Assembly (NCBI RefSeq): GCF_038502225.1
Contig: NC_091323.1
Span: forward strand, 27,593,845 to 27,657,844
Source: Cherax quadricarinatus
Lineage: Eukaryota; Arthropoda; Malacostraca; Decapoda; Parastacidae
Direction of reading: 5' to 3'
DNA length: 64,000 nucleotides
Below, one piece after another: positions 1 through 9,876 of this stretch (position 1 is its first letter; every line of letters starts with the position of its first letter). A model generated the notes under the pieces. The model was not told the DNA's origin. It did not search any database and was given only the letters and a program-made list of their open reading frames with translations. The position numbers and the translations under genes were made by a program.

Positions 1-2153
1 TTTAACTTATAAGTACTAGGGTTATGGGCACTCCCAAGCTTCAGAACCTTGCATTTATCTACATTGAACTGCATCTGCCACTTTTCTGACCAAGAATCGA
101 GTTTGTTTAAATCCTCCTGAAGTTCCATAACATCTACGTTTGAATCAATTATCCTACCTATCTTTGTGTCATCGGCGAATTTGCTCATATCACTAGTAAT
201 TCCCTCATCAAGATCATTGATATATATTATAAACAACAACGGGCCCAAGACTGATCCCTGTGGAACGCCACTTGTTACAGATCCCCACTCGGATTTAACC
301 CCATTTATGGACACACTCTGCTTCCTGTCAGTGAGCCATGACTCGATCCACGAGAGCACTTTTCCCCCAATGCCATGAGCTGCCACTTTCTTTAACAGTC
401 TATGGTGCGGAACTCTATCAAAAGCCTTACTATAATCAAAGTAAATAATATCAAATTCTTTATCATGGTCAACAGCCTCAAAAGCTTTACTGAAGAAAGT
501 TAATAAATTAGTTAGACAAGACCGGCCTCTTGTGAATCCATGCTGAGTATCATTAATCAAGCTATGCTTATCGAGATGGCTTCTTATAATCTCAGCTATA
601 ATTGACTCTAGTAATTTGCCTACAATTGACGTCAGGCTTATTGGGCGGTAATTTGACAGTAACGACTTGTTCCCTGTTTTAAAAATAGGAATTACATTAG
701 CCATCTTCCACATATCAGACACTACACCTGTTTGAAGAGATAAATTAAAAATATTAGTTAATGGTTCACAGAGTTCCATTTTGCATTCGTTAAGAACCCT
801 TGAAAAAACCTCATAAGGACCCGGCGACTTATTTTGCTTCAGTCTGTCTATCTGCTTCACAACCATTTCACTAGTGACTGTGATGTTACATAATTTATCT
901 TCTTCTAGCCCACTATAAAAATTAATTACTGGAATATTGTTAGTGTCTTCCTGTGTAAAAACTGAGAGAAAATAATTATTAAAAATCGAGCACACTTCAT
1001 TCTCTTTGTCAGTAAGGTGCCCATAGTTATTTTTAAGGGGACCTATCTTATCTCTAACTTTTGTTCTATAGACCTGGAAAAAACTTTTTGGGTTAGTTTT
1101 AGAATCCCTAGCAACTTTAATTTCATAGTCCCTTTTAGCTTTTCTTATCCCCTTTTTAATGTCCCTCTTAATGTCAATATACTGATTCATAAGATGACCC
1201 TCACTTCTTTTGATACGCCTATAAATTCCTTTCTTATGCCCTAGTAGATATTTGAGCCTATTATTCATCCATTTTGGGTCATTTCTATTTGATCTAATTT
1301 CTTTATATGGGATAAACGTTCTTTGAGCAGCATGTATAGTGTTCAGAAAACTGTCATATTGATATCTCACTTCGTTACCCCAGTCAACAGATAAGTGTTC
1401 TCTAAGCCCATCGTAATCTGCTAAGCGAAAATCTGGGACTGTTACTGAGTTATCGCTACTATCGTACTTCCATTCAATGCTAAATGTAATTGATTTGTGG
1501 TCGCTAGCACCCAGTTCCTCTGAAATTTCTAAATTATTAACAAGGGATTCATTGTTTGCCATAACTAAGTCAAGCAGGTTATTTCCCCTTGTAGGTTCTG
1601 TCACAAACTGCTTCAAAAAACAATCCTGAACTACATCTAAGAAGTCGTATGATTCTAAATTCCCAGTCAAGAAATTCCAATCAATATGACTAAAGTTAAA
1701 GTTTCCTAAAATTACTACATTATCGTGCCTTGTGGCCTTAACAATTTCCTCCCATAGTTGTCTCCCTTGGTCCCTATCTAAGTTTGGGGGACGGTATATC
1801 ACTCCTAAAATCAGTTTTTCATGCCCCTCTAAAAATTCTATCCAAACAGACTCTGTATGTGTTACTTCAGACTTAATACCCGTTTTTATGCAACAGTTCA
1901 AGCAATCTCGGACATACAATGCCACCCCACCCCCCTTCCCGATACTTCTATCTACTTGGAACAATTTAAAACCCTGAATATGACATTCCGCAGGCATGTC
2001 CTGACTTTTTGAATTAAACCACGTCTCAGTTAAGGCAAATACATCAATGTTACCTGCACTAGCAACTAATCTCAACTCGTCCATCTTATTCCTAGCACTA
2101 CGGCAATTAGCATAATAAACATTGAAAGACTCCTTTCTCTTTACCCCTCCTGC
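1..2153 (-). CDS. LINE ORF2, endonuclease-reverse transcriptase, partial (3' end outside window)
   Basis: I translated this frame by hand from 2153 down to 1 and met no stop codon, about 717 codons. The APE-type endonuclease comes first: TETWF near 2025, YRPPN near 1785 and the SDHK block near 1440. The RT follows with YRPISLTS near 640, the palm motif DYSKAF near 425 and FADDT near 160. A TGA at 2154-2156 closes the frame upstream and the first in-frame ATG is at 2084, so the normal start is probably the ATG at 2304 in another frame; an extra G in the run near 2130 would explain the break. The endonuclease block usually reading GDFN reads GNFN here (near 1695), losing an Asp that is catalytic in this family. 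Probably active-looking RT but disabled endonuclease. Confidence 0.85.
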
Positions 2154-2304
2154 TCATTTCTGTTTTTCTACTAAACCTATTACTGTCCTTATCACCCAAA
2201 GTTCCTGGCTTTTCAATATCTACCTCGTTCTGCTTATTACTAGTTCCCCTAGAACTCGTAATATTACTACACTGGGACTTCACTGTTTTCCTGCCAAAAC
2301 CCAT
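2107..2304 (-). CDS. Probable N-terminus of LINE ORF2, frameshifted
   Basis: This 65-codon reading frame starts with ATG 15 bp after the ORF1 stop and is rich in Lys, Arg and Ser. Its last ~15 codons overlap, in a different frame, the open frame that carries the endonuclease. Its end (SRRGKEKG) becomes the endonuclease lead-in (KESFNVYYANC) if one G is removed near 2130. I read it as the true start of ORF2 separated by a one-base insertion. Programmed frameshifting is the alternative. Confidence 0.55.
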   Translation of the reverse strand: MGFGRKTVKSQCSNITSSRGTSNKQNEVDIEKPGTLGDKDSNRFSRKTEMSRRGKEKGVFQCLLC

Positions 2305-2318
2305 ACCACTAACTATTC

Positions 2319-3155
2319 CTAGTTTAAAGTCCTAACTGCTCCCTCCACTGCAGTTGCCAGTGCTACCACCCCAGACCTAGATAAGTGAACCCTATCCCTG
2401 GCATACATGTCATTTCTGCCATGGAAGAGGTCCCAGTTGTCAATGAATGTTACCGCATTTTTCTTACAGTATTTGTCCAGCCAGCAATTGACACCAATTG
2501 CCCTGGACAACCATTCATTTCCAACTCCTCTCCTTGGCAAAATACCACATATGACAGGGTTCCCACCCTTACTCCTAATTATTTCTATTGCTGACCTATA
2601 CCTGCTAATCAGGTCTTCACTCCTACGTCTGCCAACGTCGTTGCCTCCAGCACTGAGACAGATAATAGGATTGCTCCCATTACCTCTCATGATGTCATCC
2701 AGACGGCTAACAATATCCTCCATCCCAGCCCCAGGAAAGCAAACTCTCTGTCTCCTACTCCTGTCCTTCAAGCAGAACGCCCTATCCATATACCTAACTT
2801 GGCTATCCCCAACAACAACAATATTCTTATCTTCCTTGGTGTCGTTCGTCGTGATGTTCCCAGTAGTTGACTCACATTCGTCGGGTAGCACTGAGAATGT
2901 ATTAGATGTTTCCACAACAGTTTCCACAGCAGTCTCTTTCTTCTTCATCGTTTCTATCTTTCCATTCGTCTTCTTGATTGTCAACTTCGTTCCCTGCTGT
3001 CTAGCCACTGACCAGTTTCCCTTCTTGACCTGAGGACTCAAAACAGGAGGACTACTACGAATCTTCTTGTTTTCCTCGGTCAGTCGCCGAATCTCCAACT
3101 TCGCTATCCTCAATTCTTCCTTAAGCTGTTGGTAAAGTTGCTCGATGGAGGGCAT
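2319..3155 (-). CDS. LINE ORF1, SGNH/GDSL-type esterase-like protein
   Basis: Intact 278-residue frame starting at ATG 3155. Residues 5-32 are a Leu/Glu/Lys-rich helix likely to form a coiled coil, and residues 43-75 are basic, suited to RNA binding. An SGNH hydrolase fold follows: GDS at 116-118 (nucleophile Ser), GGND at 170-173, and DRVH at 254-257 (Asp and His of the triad). Such esterase ORF1 proteins are known from CR1/L2-group LINEs, where they are thought to act in the RNP; the substrate is unknown. All catalytic positions are present. The longer overlapping frame on the opposite strand (2407-3033) is a shadow. Confidence 0.87.
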   Translation of the reverse strand: MPSIEQLYQQLKEELRIAKLEIRRLTEENKKIRSSPPVLSPQVKKGNWSVARQQGTKLTIKKTNGKIETMKKKETAVETVVETSNTFSVLPDECESTTGNITTNDTKEDKNIVVVGDSQVRYMDRAFCLKDRSRRQRVCFPGAGMEDIVSRLDDIMRGNGSNPIICLSAGGNDVGRRRSEDLISRYRSAIEIIRSKGGNPVICGILPRRGVGNEWLSRAIGVNCWLDKYCKKNAVTFIDNWDLFHGRNDMYARDRVHLSRSGVVALATAVEGAVRTLN

Positions 3156-3263
3156 CTTGCTTCAATTCGTAGAGAGCGCGCAAACAGGTCTTCACAGAGC
3201 TAAGTACACGTCAACACTGCGCAAAAGCCAACTCAATCAGGAGCTACTGCTCAGCACGTCCGC

Positions 3264-3296
3264 ACAGACACACACACACACACACACACACACACG
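3264..3296. repeat. (CA)n microsatellite
   Basis: About 16 uninterrupted CA units at the junction between the 5' end of LINE copy 1 and the neighbouring + strand LINE fragment. Confidence 0.95.
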
Positions 3297-3299
3297 ATT

Positions 3300-4000
3300 A
3301 GTGCAAAAACTGGAGGACCAAGCAGGGATAACAGGGAAGGCACTACAATGGATCAGGGAATACTTGTCAGGAAAACAGCAGCGAGTCATGGTACGTGGCG
3401 AGGTGTCAGAGTGAACACCTGTGACCAGCGAGATCCCACAGAACAGCATTCCGACATCTTAATATGGAATCGTTCAGGACCCTGTACACCATCTATGCTA
3501 GGCCCATATTGGAGTATGAGGCACCAGTTTGGAACCCACACCTAGCCAAGCACATGAAGAAACTAGAGAAAGTGCAAAGGTTTGCAACAAGACTAGTCCC
3601 AGAGCTAAGAGGTATGTCCTACGAGGAGAGGTTAAGGGAAATCAACCTGACGACACTGGAGGACAGTAGAGATAGGGGGACATGATAACAACATACAAAA
3701 TACTGAGAGGAATTGACAAGGTGGACAAAGATAGGATGTTCCAGAGATGGGACACAGCAACAAGGGGACACAGATGAATCACAGGGATGTTAGGAAGTAC
3801 TTCTTCAGCCACAAAGTAGTCAGGAAGTGGAATAGTTTGGGAAGCGATGTAGTGGAGGCAGGATCCATACATAGCTTCAAGCAGAGGTATGATAAAGCTC
3901 ACGGTTCAGGGAGAGTGACCTAGTAGTGACCAGTGAAGAGGTGGGGCCAGGAGCTTGGACTCAACCCCTGCAACCTCAACTAGGTGAGTATACACACACA
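3300..4000 (+). mobile_element. CR1-like LINE 3' fragment, decayed
   Basis: Two joined pieces. 3302-3414 encodes an RT segment with ITGKALQWIREYLSG. 3464-3685 encodes the RT C-terminal region (YARPILEYEAPVWNPH, then a helix with RRxxGT-like decay). The 3' UTR contains a 'gaccagtgaagaggtggggcc' type block and ends in 'aactaggtgagta' plus CA repeats. The same 3' end recurs at 47890-48345 and 56905-57030. The palm motif region is deleted, so this is a dead fragment. Confidence 0.75.
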
Positions 4001-4006
4001 CACACA

Positions 4007-4724
4007 CAGTGGACCCCCAAGTTTCATGATTAATCCATTCCAGAGAGTCTGCCGAAAGTCGAAATTCATGAAACTCGAAACCATTTTCCTCATGAGAAAT
4101 AATGTAGTACATCCAATTAATCCATTCCAGACACCCAAAAGTATATTAACAAAATTTTTTTTTTTTTTTTGTAGATTAAATATATAGATTTACATACTGA
4201 AAAAATGAGAAATCAAGTATAAAACAATAACAACATCACACTTACCTTTAAGAAGAACATAAGAAAGGATGAACACTGCAGTTGGCCTGTTGGCCCATAC
4301 TAGGCAGGTCCTTCACAAATCCAACCCAGTAACAGAATAAATGCTATCCAAGCAGTAAGACTCTTGTTGGTGTATGGAACATAAGAAAGCAGGAACACTG
4401 CAGCAGACCTGTTAGCCCATACTAGGCAGGTCAAATTGTGTGTGTGGGGAAGTAGCCTGGCTGGTTTGTGTGGGGAAGTACCCTGGCTGGTTTGTGTGGG
4501 GAAGTACCCAGTGGTCACTTGGCCACAGACAATGCCACACTGACTCCTGAATGTTGTGTTGGAGCCTTGTGTATGCCCAACCACTCCTGGCCACACGGAC
4601 ACGTTTCGTATGACGGACGAATCACAAGGCAAATCACGAACCACAAGGCTTAATTTTGATGAAAAAAGTTGCCAAGAGTCAAAATTCATGAAGCATGAGG
4701 CTCACGAAACTCGGGAGTCCACTG
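4007..4724. mobile_element. TIR DNA transposon/MITE, Tigger/mariner-like, no transposase seen
   Basis: The left end begins CAGTGGACCCCCAAGTTTC and the right end is its imperfect reverse complement (GAAACTCGGGAGTCCACTG). Both ends continue with subterminal 'aaattcatgaa' motifs. The TA on the right is clear, while the left flank is CA inside a CA repeat. The interior holds two minus-strand LINE 3' tails. A non-autonomous TA-inserting element of the Tc1/mariner superfamily is the best reading. Confidence 0.75.
4254..4440 (-). mobile_element. Two L2/CR1-type LINE 3' tails
   Basis: 4254-4330 and 4378-4436 each read, on the minus strand, 'gacctgcctagtatgggc', followed by a block ending in 'ttcttatgttc'. 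This matches the 3' end of the LINE copy at about 61930-61995. They are short 5'-truncated insertions inside the surrounding TIR element. Confidence 0.7.
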
Positions 4725-4732
4725 TATATATA

Positions 4733-4935
4733 CAGTGGACCCCCGGTTAACGATATTTTTTCACTCCAGAAGTATGTTCAGGTGCCAGTACTGACCGAAT
4801 TTGTTCCCATAAGAAATATTGTGAAGTAGATTAGTCCATTTCAGACCCCCAAACATACACGTACAAACGCACTTACATAAATACACTTACATAATTGGTC
4901 ACATTCGGAGGTAATCGTTATGCGGGGGTCCACTG
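4733..4935. mobile_element. Short MITE with CAGTGGACCCCC termini
   Basis: A 203-bp element. The left end is CAGTGGACCCCCGGTTAACG and the right end is CGTTATGCGGGGGTCCACTG, with TA duplicated on both sides (4731-4732 and 4936-4937). No coding capacity. The termini relate it to both neighbours. Confidence 0.85.
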
Positions 4936-4937
4936 TA

Positions 4938-5815
4938 CAGTGGAACTCCCGAGTTTCGTCCACCCTGAGTATAGTATGTTTTGAGTTTAGAACCGTTTTT
5001 TAGGCTAAATTTTGTCCAAAGTTTCGCACTGTGCCCAGTGTTTTGTCCCAAGTACTAGACCTGTCTGCCTGCCTGTGTGCCTCCCCATGCAAATGTCATG
5101 AGTCAGTCTGTTTGCTTGTTTATCTTTAAGTGAATAATACCCTGCATGTTCATTCAAACATTTCACAATGTTTGGTGCTTGTTTATTAAGCATCAGACCA
5201 CAGTTGAGGAACTTGCTTCAGAGGAGGAGGAGGAGGAGGAAGAGGGGGTGGAGGAGGTGCCTTCTTCAGTGATTAGGGACATGTGTGGAATGTAGAATAG
5301 GTTGCAATGTGTAAAAAAACTTTGATCTACTTTTTTTTTTTTTGTTATATTTGAAAATATGTAAAAAAACTTAGATCTACTTTTGCAGCACTACACATGT
5401 GAACGTAGATCTGCTTGGACTGTTTAGGGATTAAAAGACAAAAAAGGGAAGTAACCCCAGAGAGGGACTTGTTACCTGAAGTCCTTATAGAGGGGGATTC
5501 CCCTCCCAAATAATAATTTGCCCTCCCTCTCTCCTCCTCCATCTTCCAAAAGCCAACAAGAGTCTTCAATAAAGGTATGTAATAGTGATTTAAATGTTCT
5601 TAATGTATTTTATTTAGTTCTCATTGTTTTGTGTATGGTAACTATAGTTAATCTTTAAAAAATGTATTTTTTGTAAATGAATATTTATGGGTGTCTGGAA
5701 TGGATTAATTGTATTTACATTAATTCTTGTAGAAAATAGTGTTTTGAATTTAGGTCGTTTTGAATTAAGGCTGACCTTCTGGACCGGACTACAGCCGAAA
5801 AATGAGGTTCCATTG
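4938..5815. mobile_element. Tigger/mariner-like non-autonomous TIR element
   Basis: The left end CAGTGGAACTCCCGAGTTTCG pairs with the right end GAGGTTCCATTG, with TA at 4936-4937 and 5816-5817. The interior (5440-5570) is the reverse complement of a block in the element at 31210-32227, so the two are family members in opposite orientation. The interior also holds part of a second MITE (5305-5435) like the one at 5846-6058. Confidence 0.8.
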
Positions 5816-5845
5816 TATGTATATGCTTAAATATTAAGACCTTAA

Positions 5846-6058
5846 CCCTTAAATGGTTCAAACGTATATATATACGTTTTTTCAACATCTGAAAGTATGT
5901 AAAAAAACGTAGATCTTCTTTTTTGTTTTACATTTGAAAATGCGTAAAAAAAACTTATCTACATTTTTTTTGTTATATTTGAAAATATGTAAAAAAAAGT
6001 AGATCTACTTTTGTAGCAATACAAATTTGAATGTCGATCTGTTTGGACCGTTTAAGGG
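5846..6058. mobile_element. piggyBac-like MITE (TTAA target)
   Basis: A 213-bp element starting CCCTTAAATGGTTCAAACG and ending CGATCTGTTTGGACCGTTTAAGGG, so the TIRs pair. It is flanked by TTAA at 5842-5845 and 6059-6062. CCC...GGG ends with TTAA duplication are the piggyBac signature. The interior has two or three degenerate copies of a unit built on 'gtaaaaaaacgtagatct'. Confidence 0.85.
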
Positions 6059-6062
6059 TTAA

Positions 6063-7384
6063 TGAAAATGTAATGCTAATAATAAGAGTTTGAGAAAAAA
6101 CAAACAAAATAAAGTTCCACAAAAATAATTACACATCTATCTTTAAGCTGCTAATTTATACTGATACTTAAATGCAAGTAAGAAAAAATAATGGATTACA
6201 TTATATTAATGAGGAAGGGGAGGGAGGGGAAAGGGTTACTAAGCAGGAATGTGGCATACAATGCCTGGAGAATGGAAGGTAATCAGAGTCTAGCCAAGGG
6301 TGGGAAGGTCAGGTTCAATTCCTTGGATCAAGAACTTCCCAATGATAACAAGGCATCTTCTTTGTTAAACAATGTTACTTAATACTCGTCCAATATTAAA
6401 GCTGAAGGCTGAAAGGAAATTTATTTAAGTAAAGGTACACCCAAGCACAGTTACTGAAATATGGGCAATTAAAATTATCAAACATATTAACACACGTGTA
6501 AATTACCTAGAATAACCCATGTGAAGTGACTTATTTTCATTTGGATTCATTTGGTCTTATTGCTTCTGAAATATATTAATGATGTCCTCAAACTTTAATG
6601 AGACTTACAAGGCTAAAGTGCACCATTTCTCTTATTTTAAAAATATAAATATAAATATATCTTTGTATTATACAAATTTTGATTCATTTATAATTAATAT
6701 TCTACTGTACAACTATGAAATAATTACTATCCTACTGTACAACTATGATATACTCCTTAGTGTTAAGTAGACTGTAAGCCAATAATGTTAAGTTGGCCCA
6801 AAATGCCAAGGCATAATAAAGGCTCTCTTTGCATTGCAACCCACTATTGTAAATACATAATCTCAATGTACTGTTTGCAAAGACATAAAATAAATAAATA
6901 GATAGCTAATATGATAAGGATTAACATACGCCCACTGGCAGTACCAGTTGCTCCATCTTGCATCTACTTACCACTAAAACACAGCTTGCGCACTTTCTTT
7001 ATGTCTATCACACCTTGACTCAACACCGTGTCAAACTCCTGCAACCTGCAAAAATGAATGACATTCAATACCGGGCAAAAAAAATATAAATAACAAAAGT
7101 GTGGGCAAAAACAATGAGCTTTGTTTACCTGGCTTTGTATGCAGCCATGATATACTGAGGTTTTATATGAAAAAGATTACTCTATATGACTTGATACTTT
7201 GCTCATCTGCATCGTACTGCACTTTATAAGTTCAATTATCTTTTTCGCATATTTTTTTACAGCACTTATTATCACATGAGGTAGTAATGTTGAACAAAAC
7301 GCAACAATATGCTGGACGCATACGCAGTAGTTCGACCTCAGCTCAGCATCAAACACATCCAGCGACCAATGTTAGTAATGCAGA
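6063..7384. other. Non-coding AT-rich stretch, nothing recognised
   Basis: No supported reading frame, RNA gene or clear repeat boundary. It includes an AAATA-rich tract near 6640 and short palindromic AT runs. An 'aagtgcaccatttctc...' block near 6620 is not recognised. Confidence 0.5.
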
Positions 7385-7930
7385 TTATATTACAATTTCT
7401 TCCCCCACTCGTCATCATAGTACTATAATAGTCACTGCACCATAACCAGAATAGTCACCACATCATCACTACAATAGTCACCATCAGAATAATCGCCACA
7501 TCACCACAATCATCATCACTTTACTACAATAGTCTCTCTGTATGATAATTGTAATTGTGTACCAATGGAAATAAGTCACTCTGACTTTTTTGGGTTATCC
7601 TAGGTTCTCTACATATATACTGCTATGTATTATAATCTATGTAACTGTATTTGTATATACCTGAATAAACTTACTTACCTAAATAAACTTGTTTACTAGG
7701 TCAGCACATCTTCACTATAATTGTCACATCACTAAAATAATTACCATATCATCATTACAATAACCATCACACCACTACAGTTGTCACCATATTATTACTA
7801 CAGTAACGACCACATCATCATTAGAGTAACAATCATATCATCACTCATTAACAACTATGTTTTCAGTGACAATCATATTGTAGCTACACATTAACAACCA
7901 CCTTATTACTAAAGACAATATCATATTGTA
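7385..7930. repeat. Degenerate tandem repeat of 'atcatcactacaatagtcacc' type, interrupted
   Basis: Multiple diverged copies of a roughly 15-22 bp unit built on ATCA/CACC/ACAATAG occur at 7405-7530 and 7700-7930. They are interrupted at about 7535-7690 by an inserted LINE 3' UTR. Confidence 0.7.
7535..7690 (+). mobile_element. LINE 3' UTR fragment
   Basis: The block 'accaatggaaataagtcact', followed by 'tgggttatcctaggttctct' and an end in 'aataaacttacttacc', recurs at 14745-14880 (+) and in inverted form at about 58015-58060. It behaves as the 3' end of a retrotransposon with a TTAC-type tail. The clade cannot be assigned from this piece. Confidence 0.6.
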
Positions 7931-8240
7931 GTACCCACAGTAGGTGGTCAGGCTTCAAACACCTTCCATTTTGCAGCAATAAAGGAGTGGAAAGGATTGC
8001 CTCTCATGTCAAAGCCTGTCCTATATTGAGCCAGTTTAGAAAGAAAGCTAAAATGTACCTAATGAATGAAGCTACAGAAAGGGAGGAGAGTGGTTTCTTA
8101 TATGGTTAACATTGGTGTACCTATTATTACAAGCTGTTCCTCTCTTTAATGTTCATGTAAATAACTCGGTTTACTTTATTCCTATCGTATCTCCTTTTAT
8201 AGTAAGCAAACCCATTCAAACCCTTGCAAAGAAGCCCTCC
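7930..8240 (+). mobile_element. LINE RT C-terminal remnant plus 3' UTR
   Basis: 7960-8060 encodes a decayed RT C-terminus with EWKGLPLM and a following basic helix. 'gctacagaaagggaggagag' at 8071-8090 recurs at about 14561-14580, in the same order before the same 'ttaatgtt' block. Stops are present. Confidence 0.6.
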
Positions 8241-8254
8241 AAACTTTCGCCAGC

Positions 8255-8700
8255 ACTGGTGAACACTCCTGGAGTTTACCTGGAGAGAGTTCCGGGGGTC
8301 AACGCCCCCGCGGTCCGGTCTGTGACCAGGCCTCATGGTGGATCAGGGCCTGATCAACCAGGCTGTTACTGCTGACTGCACGCAATCCAACGTACGAACC
8401 ACATCCCGGCTGGTCAGGTACCGACTTTGGGTGCTTGTCCAGTGCCTGCTTGAAGACAGCCAGGGGTCTATTGGTAATCCCCCTTATGTATGCTGGGAGG
8501 CAGTTGAACAGTCTTGGGCCCCTGACACTTATTGTGTTGTCTCTTAACGTGCTAGTGACACCCCTTATAGGGGGATGTTGCATCGTCTGCCGAGTCTTTT
8601 GCTTTCGTTGTGAGTGATTTTCGTGTGCAAGTTTGGTACTAGTCCCTCTAGGATTTTCCAGGTGTATATAATCATGTATCCTAGAGGGACTAGTGCCGAA
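8255..8700 (-). mobile_element. Family A LINE, 3' end, inverted piece
   Basis: On the minus strand, 8299-8718 encodes the C-terminal region of the family A RT protein (GPRLFNCLPAYIRGITNRP) and ends in 'ggtaaactccag'. At about 8680-8690 it meets head-on a + strand copy of the same region, which makes an imperfect palindrome of about 0.8 kb. Confidence 0.85.
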
Positions 8701-9064
8701 CTTGCACACGAAAATCACTCACTACGAAAGCAAAAGACTTGGCAGACGATGCACCATCCCCCCAATGAAAAGCAGGGGTGTCACTAGCACGTTAAGAGAC
8801 CATACAATAAGTGTCAGGGGCCCGAGACTGTTCAACTGCCTCCCAGCACACATAAGGGGGATTACCAACAGACCCCTGGCAGTCTTCAAGCTGGCACTGG
8901 ACAAGCACCTAAAGTCAGTTCCTGATCAGCCGGGCTGTGGCTCGTACGTTGGTTTGCGTGCAGCCAGCAGCAACAGCCTGGTTGATCAGGCGCTGATCCA
9001 CCAGGAGGCCTGGTCACAGACCGGGCCGCGGGGGCGTTGACCCCCGAAACTCTCTCCAGGTAAA
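8690..9064 (+). mobile_element. Family A LINE, 3' end, + strand piece
   Basis: Encodes residues of the RT C-terminus (NLHTKITHYESKRLGRRC...) at 8693-9040 and runs to the common 3' end 'tctccaggtaaactccagg'. It is nearly identical to 30800-31175 and to the inverse of 40381-40790. Confidence 0.88.
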
Positions 9065-9575
9065 CTCCAGGTATCTCTCCCGCCTGCGTTCCAGGGAGTA
9101 CAGGTTCAGGAACTTCAAGCGCTCCCAGTAATAGAGGTGTTTTATCTCAGTTACGCATGCTGTGAAGGTTCTCTGTACATTTTCTAGGTCAGCAATTTCA
9201 CCTGCCTTGAAAGGTGCTGTTAGTGTGCAGCAATATTCCAGCCTAGACAGAACAAGCAACCTGAAGAGAGTCATCATGGGCTTGGCATCCTTAGTTTTGA
9301 AGGTTCTCATTATCCATCCTGTCATTTTTCTAGCTGGTCTAGTGGCTAACGCGACGGGCTGGAGTTTTGAGACTCTATGACCGCGGGTTCAATCCCGGCC
9401 AGGGGTATGGTTTGTTTGCAATCGTGTCATTACGATTTCTTGAGTCATCCTCCGACATGTTCACTCCCAGGTCTTTGACGTTAGCTTTTCGCTCTATTGT
9501 GTGGTTGGAATTTGTTTTATACTCTGATAAAGTTTTAATTTTCTAATTTTCTCATGTTTACCATATCGGATCCTC
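9065..9575 (-). mobile_element. Family A LINE RT fragment, interrupted by a SINE
   Basis: On the minus strand, 9325 down to 9070 encodes the RT thumb region (MTGWIMRTFKTKDAKPMMT...). The same element resumes at 9447-9575 on the far side of a tRNA-derived SINE (9333-9446). At 40790-41210 the same stretch lacks this SINE, which gives an empty-site comparison. Some LINE sequence between the two parts was lost. Confidence 0.8.
9333..9446 (+). mobile_element. tRNA-derived SINE
   Basis: 'tggtctagtgg' fits a pol III A box and 'gggttcaatccc' at about 9387 fits a B box, with normal tRNA-like spacing. The acceptor arm cannot be formed and the T stem has one mismatch, so it is a SINE head and not a functional tRNA. 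It ends in 'cgatttcttgagtc'. Confidence 0.75.
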
Positions 9576-9809
9576 TAGATGGATCGTAAAAAGTGAACTG
9601 ACTTCCGCATGAACCAGATACATGATCTGTGTCAAGTAAGGCAACAGCAGCTCTTCCCCGCTCCGTGGAATATTACCCCATTCCAAACCACTATCCCTCC
9701 CTTTCTCTCCAAAAAAAAAAAAAAGAAAAAAAATCTTAAATCCCACCCAAAGCTTCGCCTTGAAGCCAGGCAGGATACCTAAGCTGTATTAGTGACGTAG
9801 TCACACAGC

Positions 9810-9876
9810 ACACTCTTTCACAAATTATTTATGTTGACGGTTCTTGTCATCAAGCCACTGGTGCAGCTGTTAGAGA
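9810..9876 (+). mobile_element. RNase H start of an I-group LINE, fragment
   Basis: 'caaattatttatgttgacgg' encodes QIIYVDGS, the first catalytic Asp motif of a LINE RNase H, then CHQATGAAV before the sequence is cut by a SINE. Between 9576 and 9810 there may be a diverged connection region plus a poly(A)/AAAG tract near 9710-9735, but I cannot assign it firmly. Confidence 0.6.

Larger units (their letters stand above)
1..3262 (-). mobile_element. L2/CR1-type non-LTR retrotransposon, near full-length copy 1 (cut by window edge)
   Basis: Read on the minus strand, the order is a short 5' UTR (about 3262-3156), an SGNH-esterase ORF1, then an endonuclease-reverse transcriptase ORF2 that is open to base 1. 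The RT part is nearly identical to the + strand copy at 59967-61985; base 1 corresponds to about 61212 there, so only the last ~770 bp lie outside the window. The 5' end abuts a CA microsatellite. An esterase-like ORF1 before EN-RT is typical of CR1/L2-group LINEs. Little decay suggests a fairly recent insertion, although ORF2 carries two apparent lesions described in its own entry. Confidence 0.88.

Noticed and set aside
2407..3033. 208-codon + strand frame
   Set aside because: It is the antisense of the SGNH-esterase ORF1 of LINE copy 1.
9333..9410. tRNA gene
   Set aside because: A and B boxes are present but the acceptor stem cannot pair and the T stem has a mismatch; the unit continues as a SINE and replaces LINE sequence.
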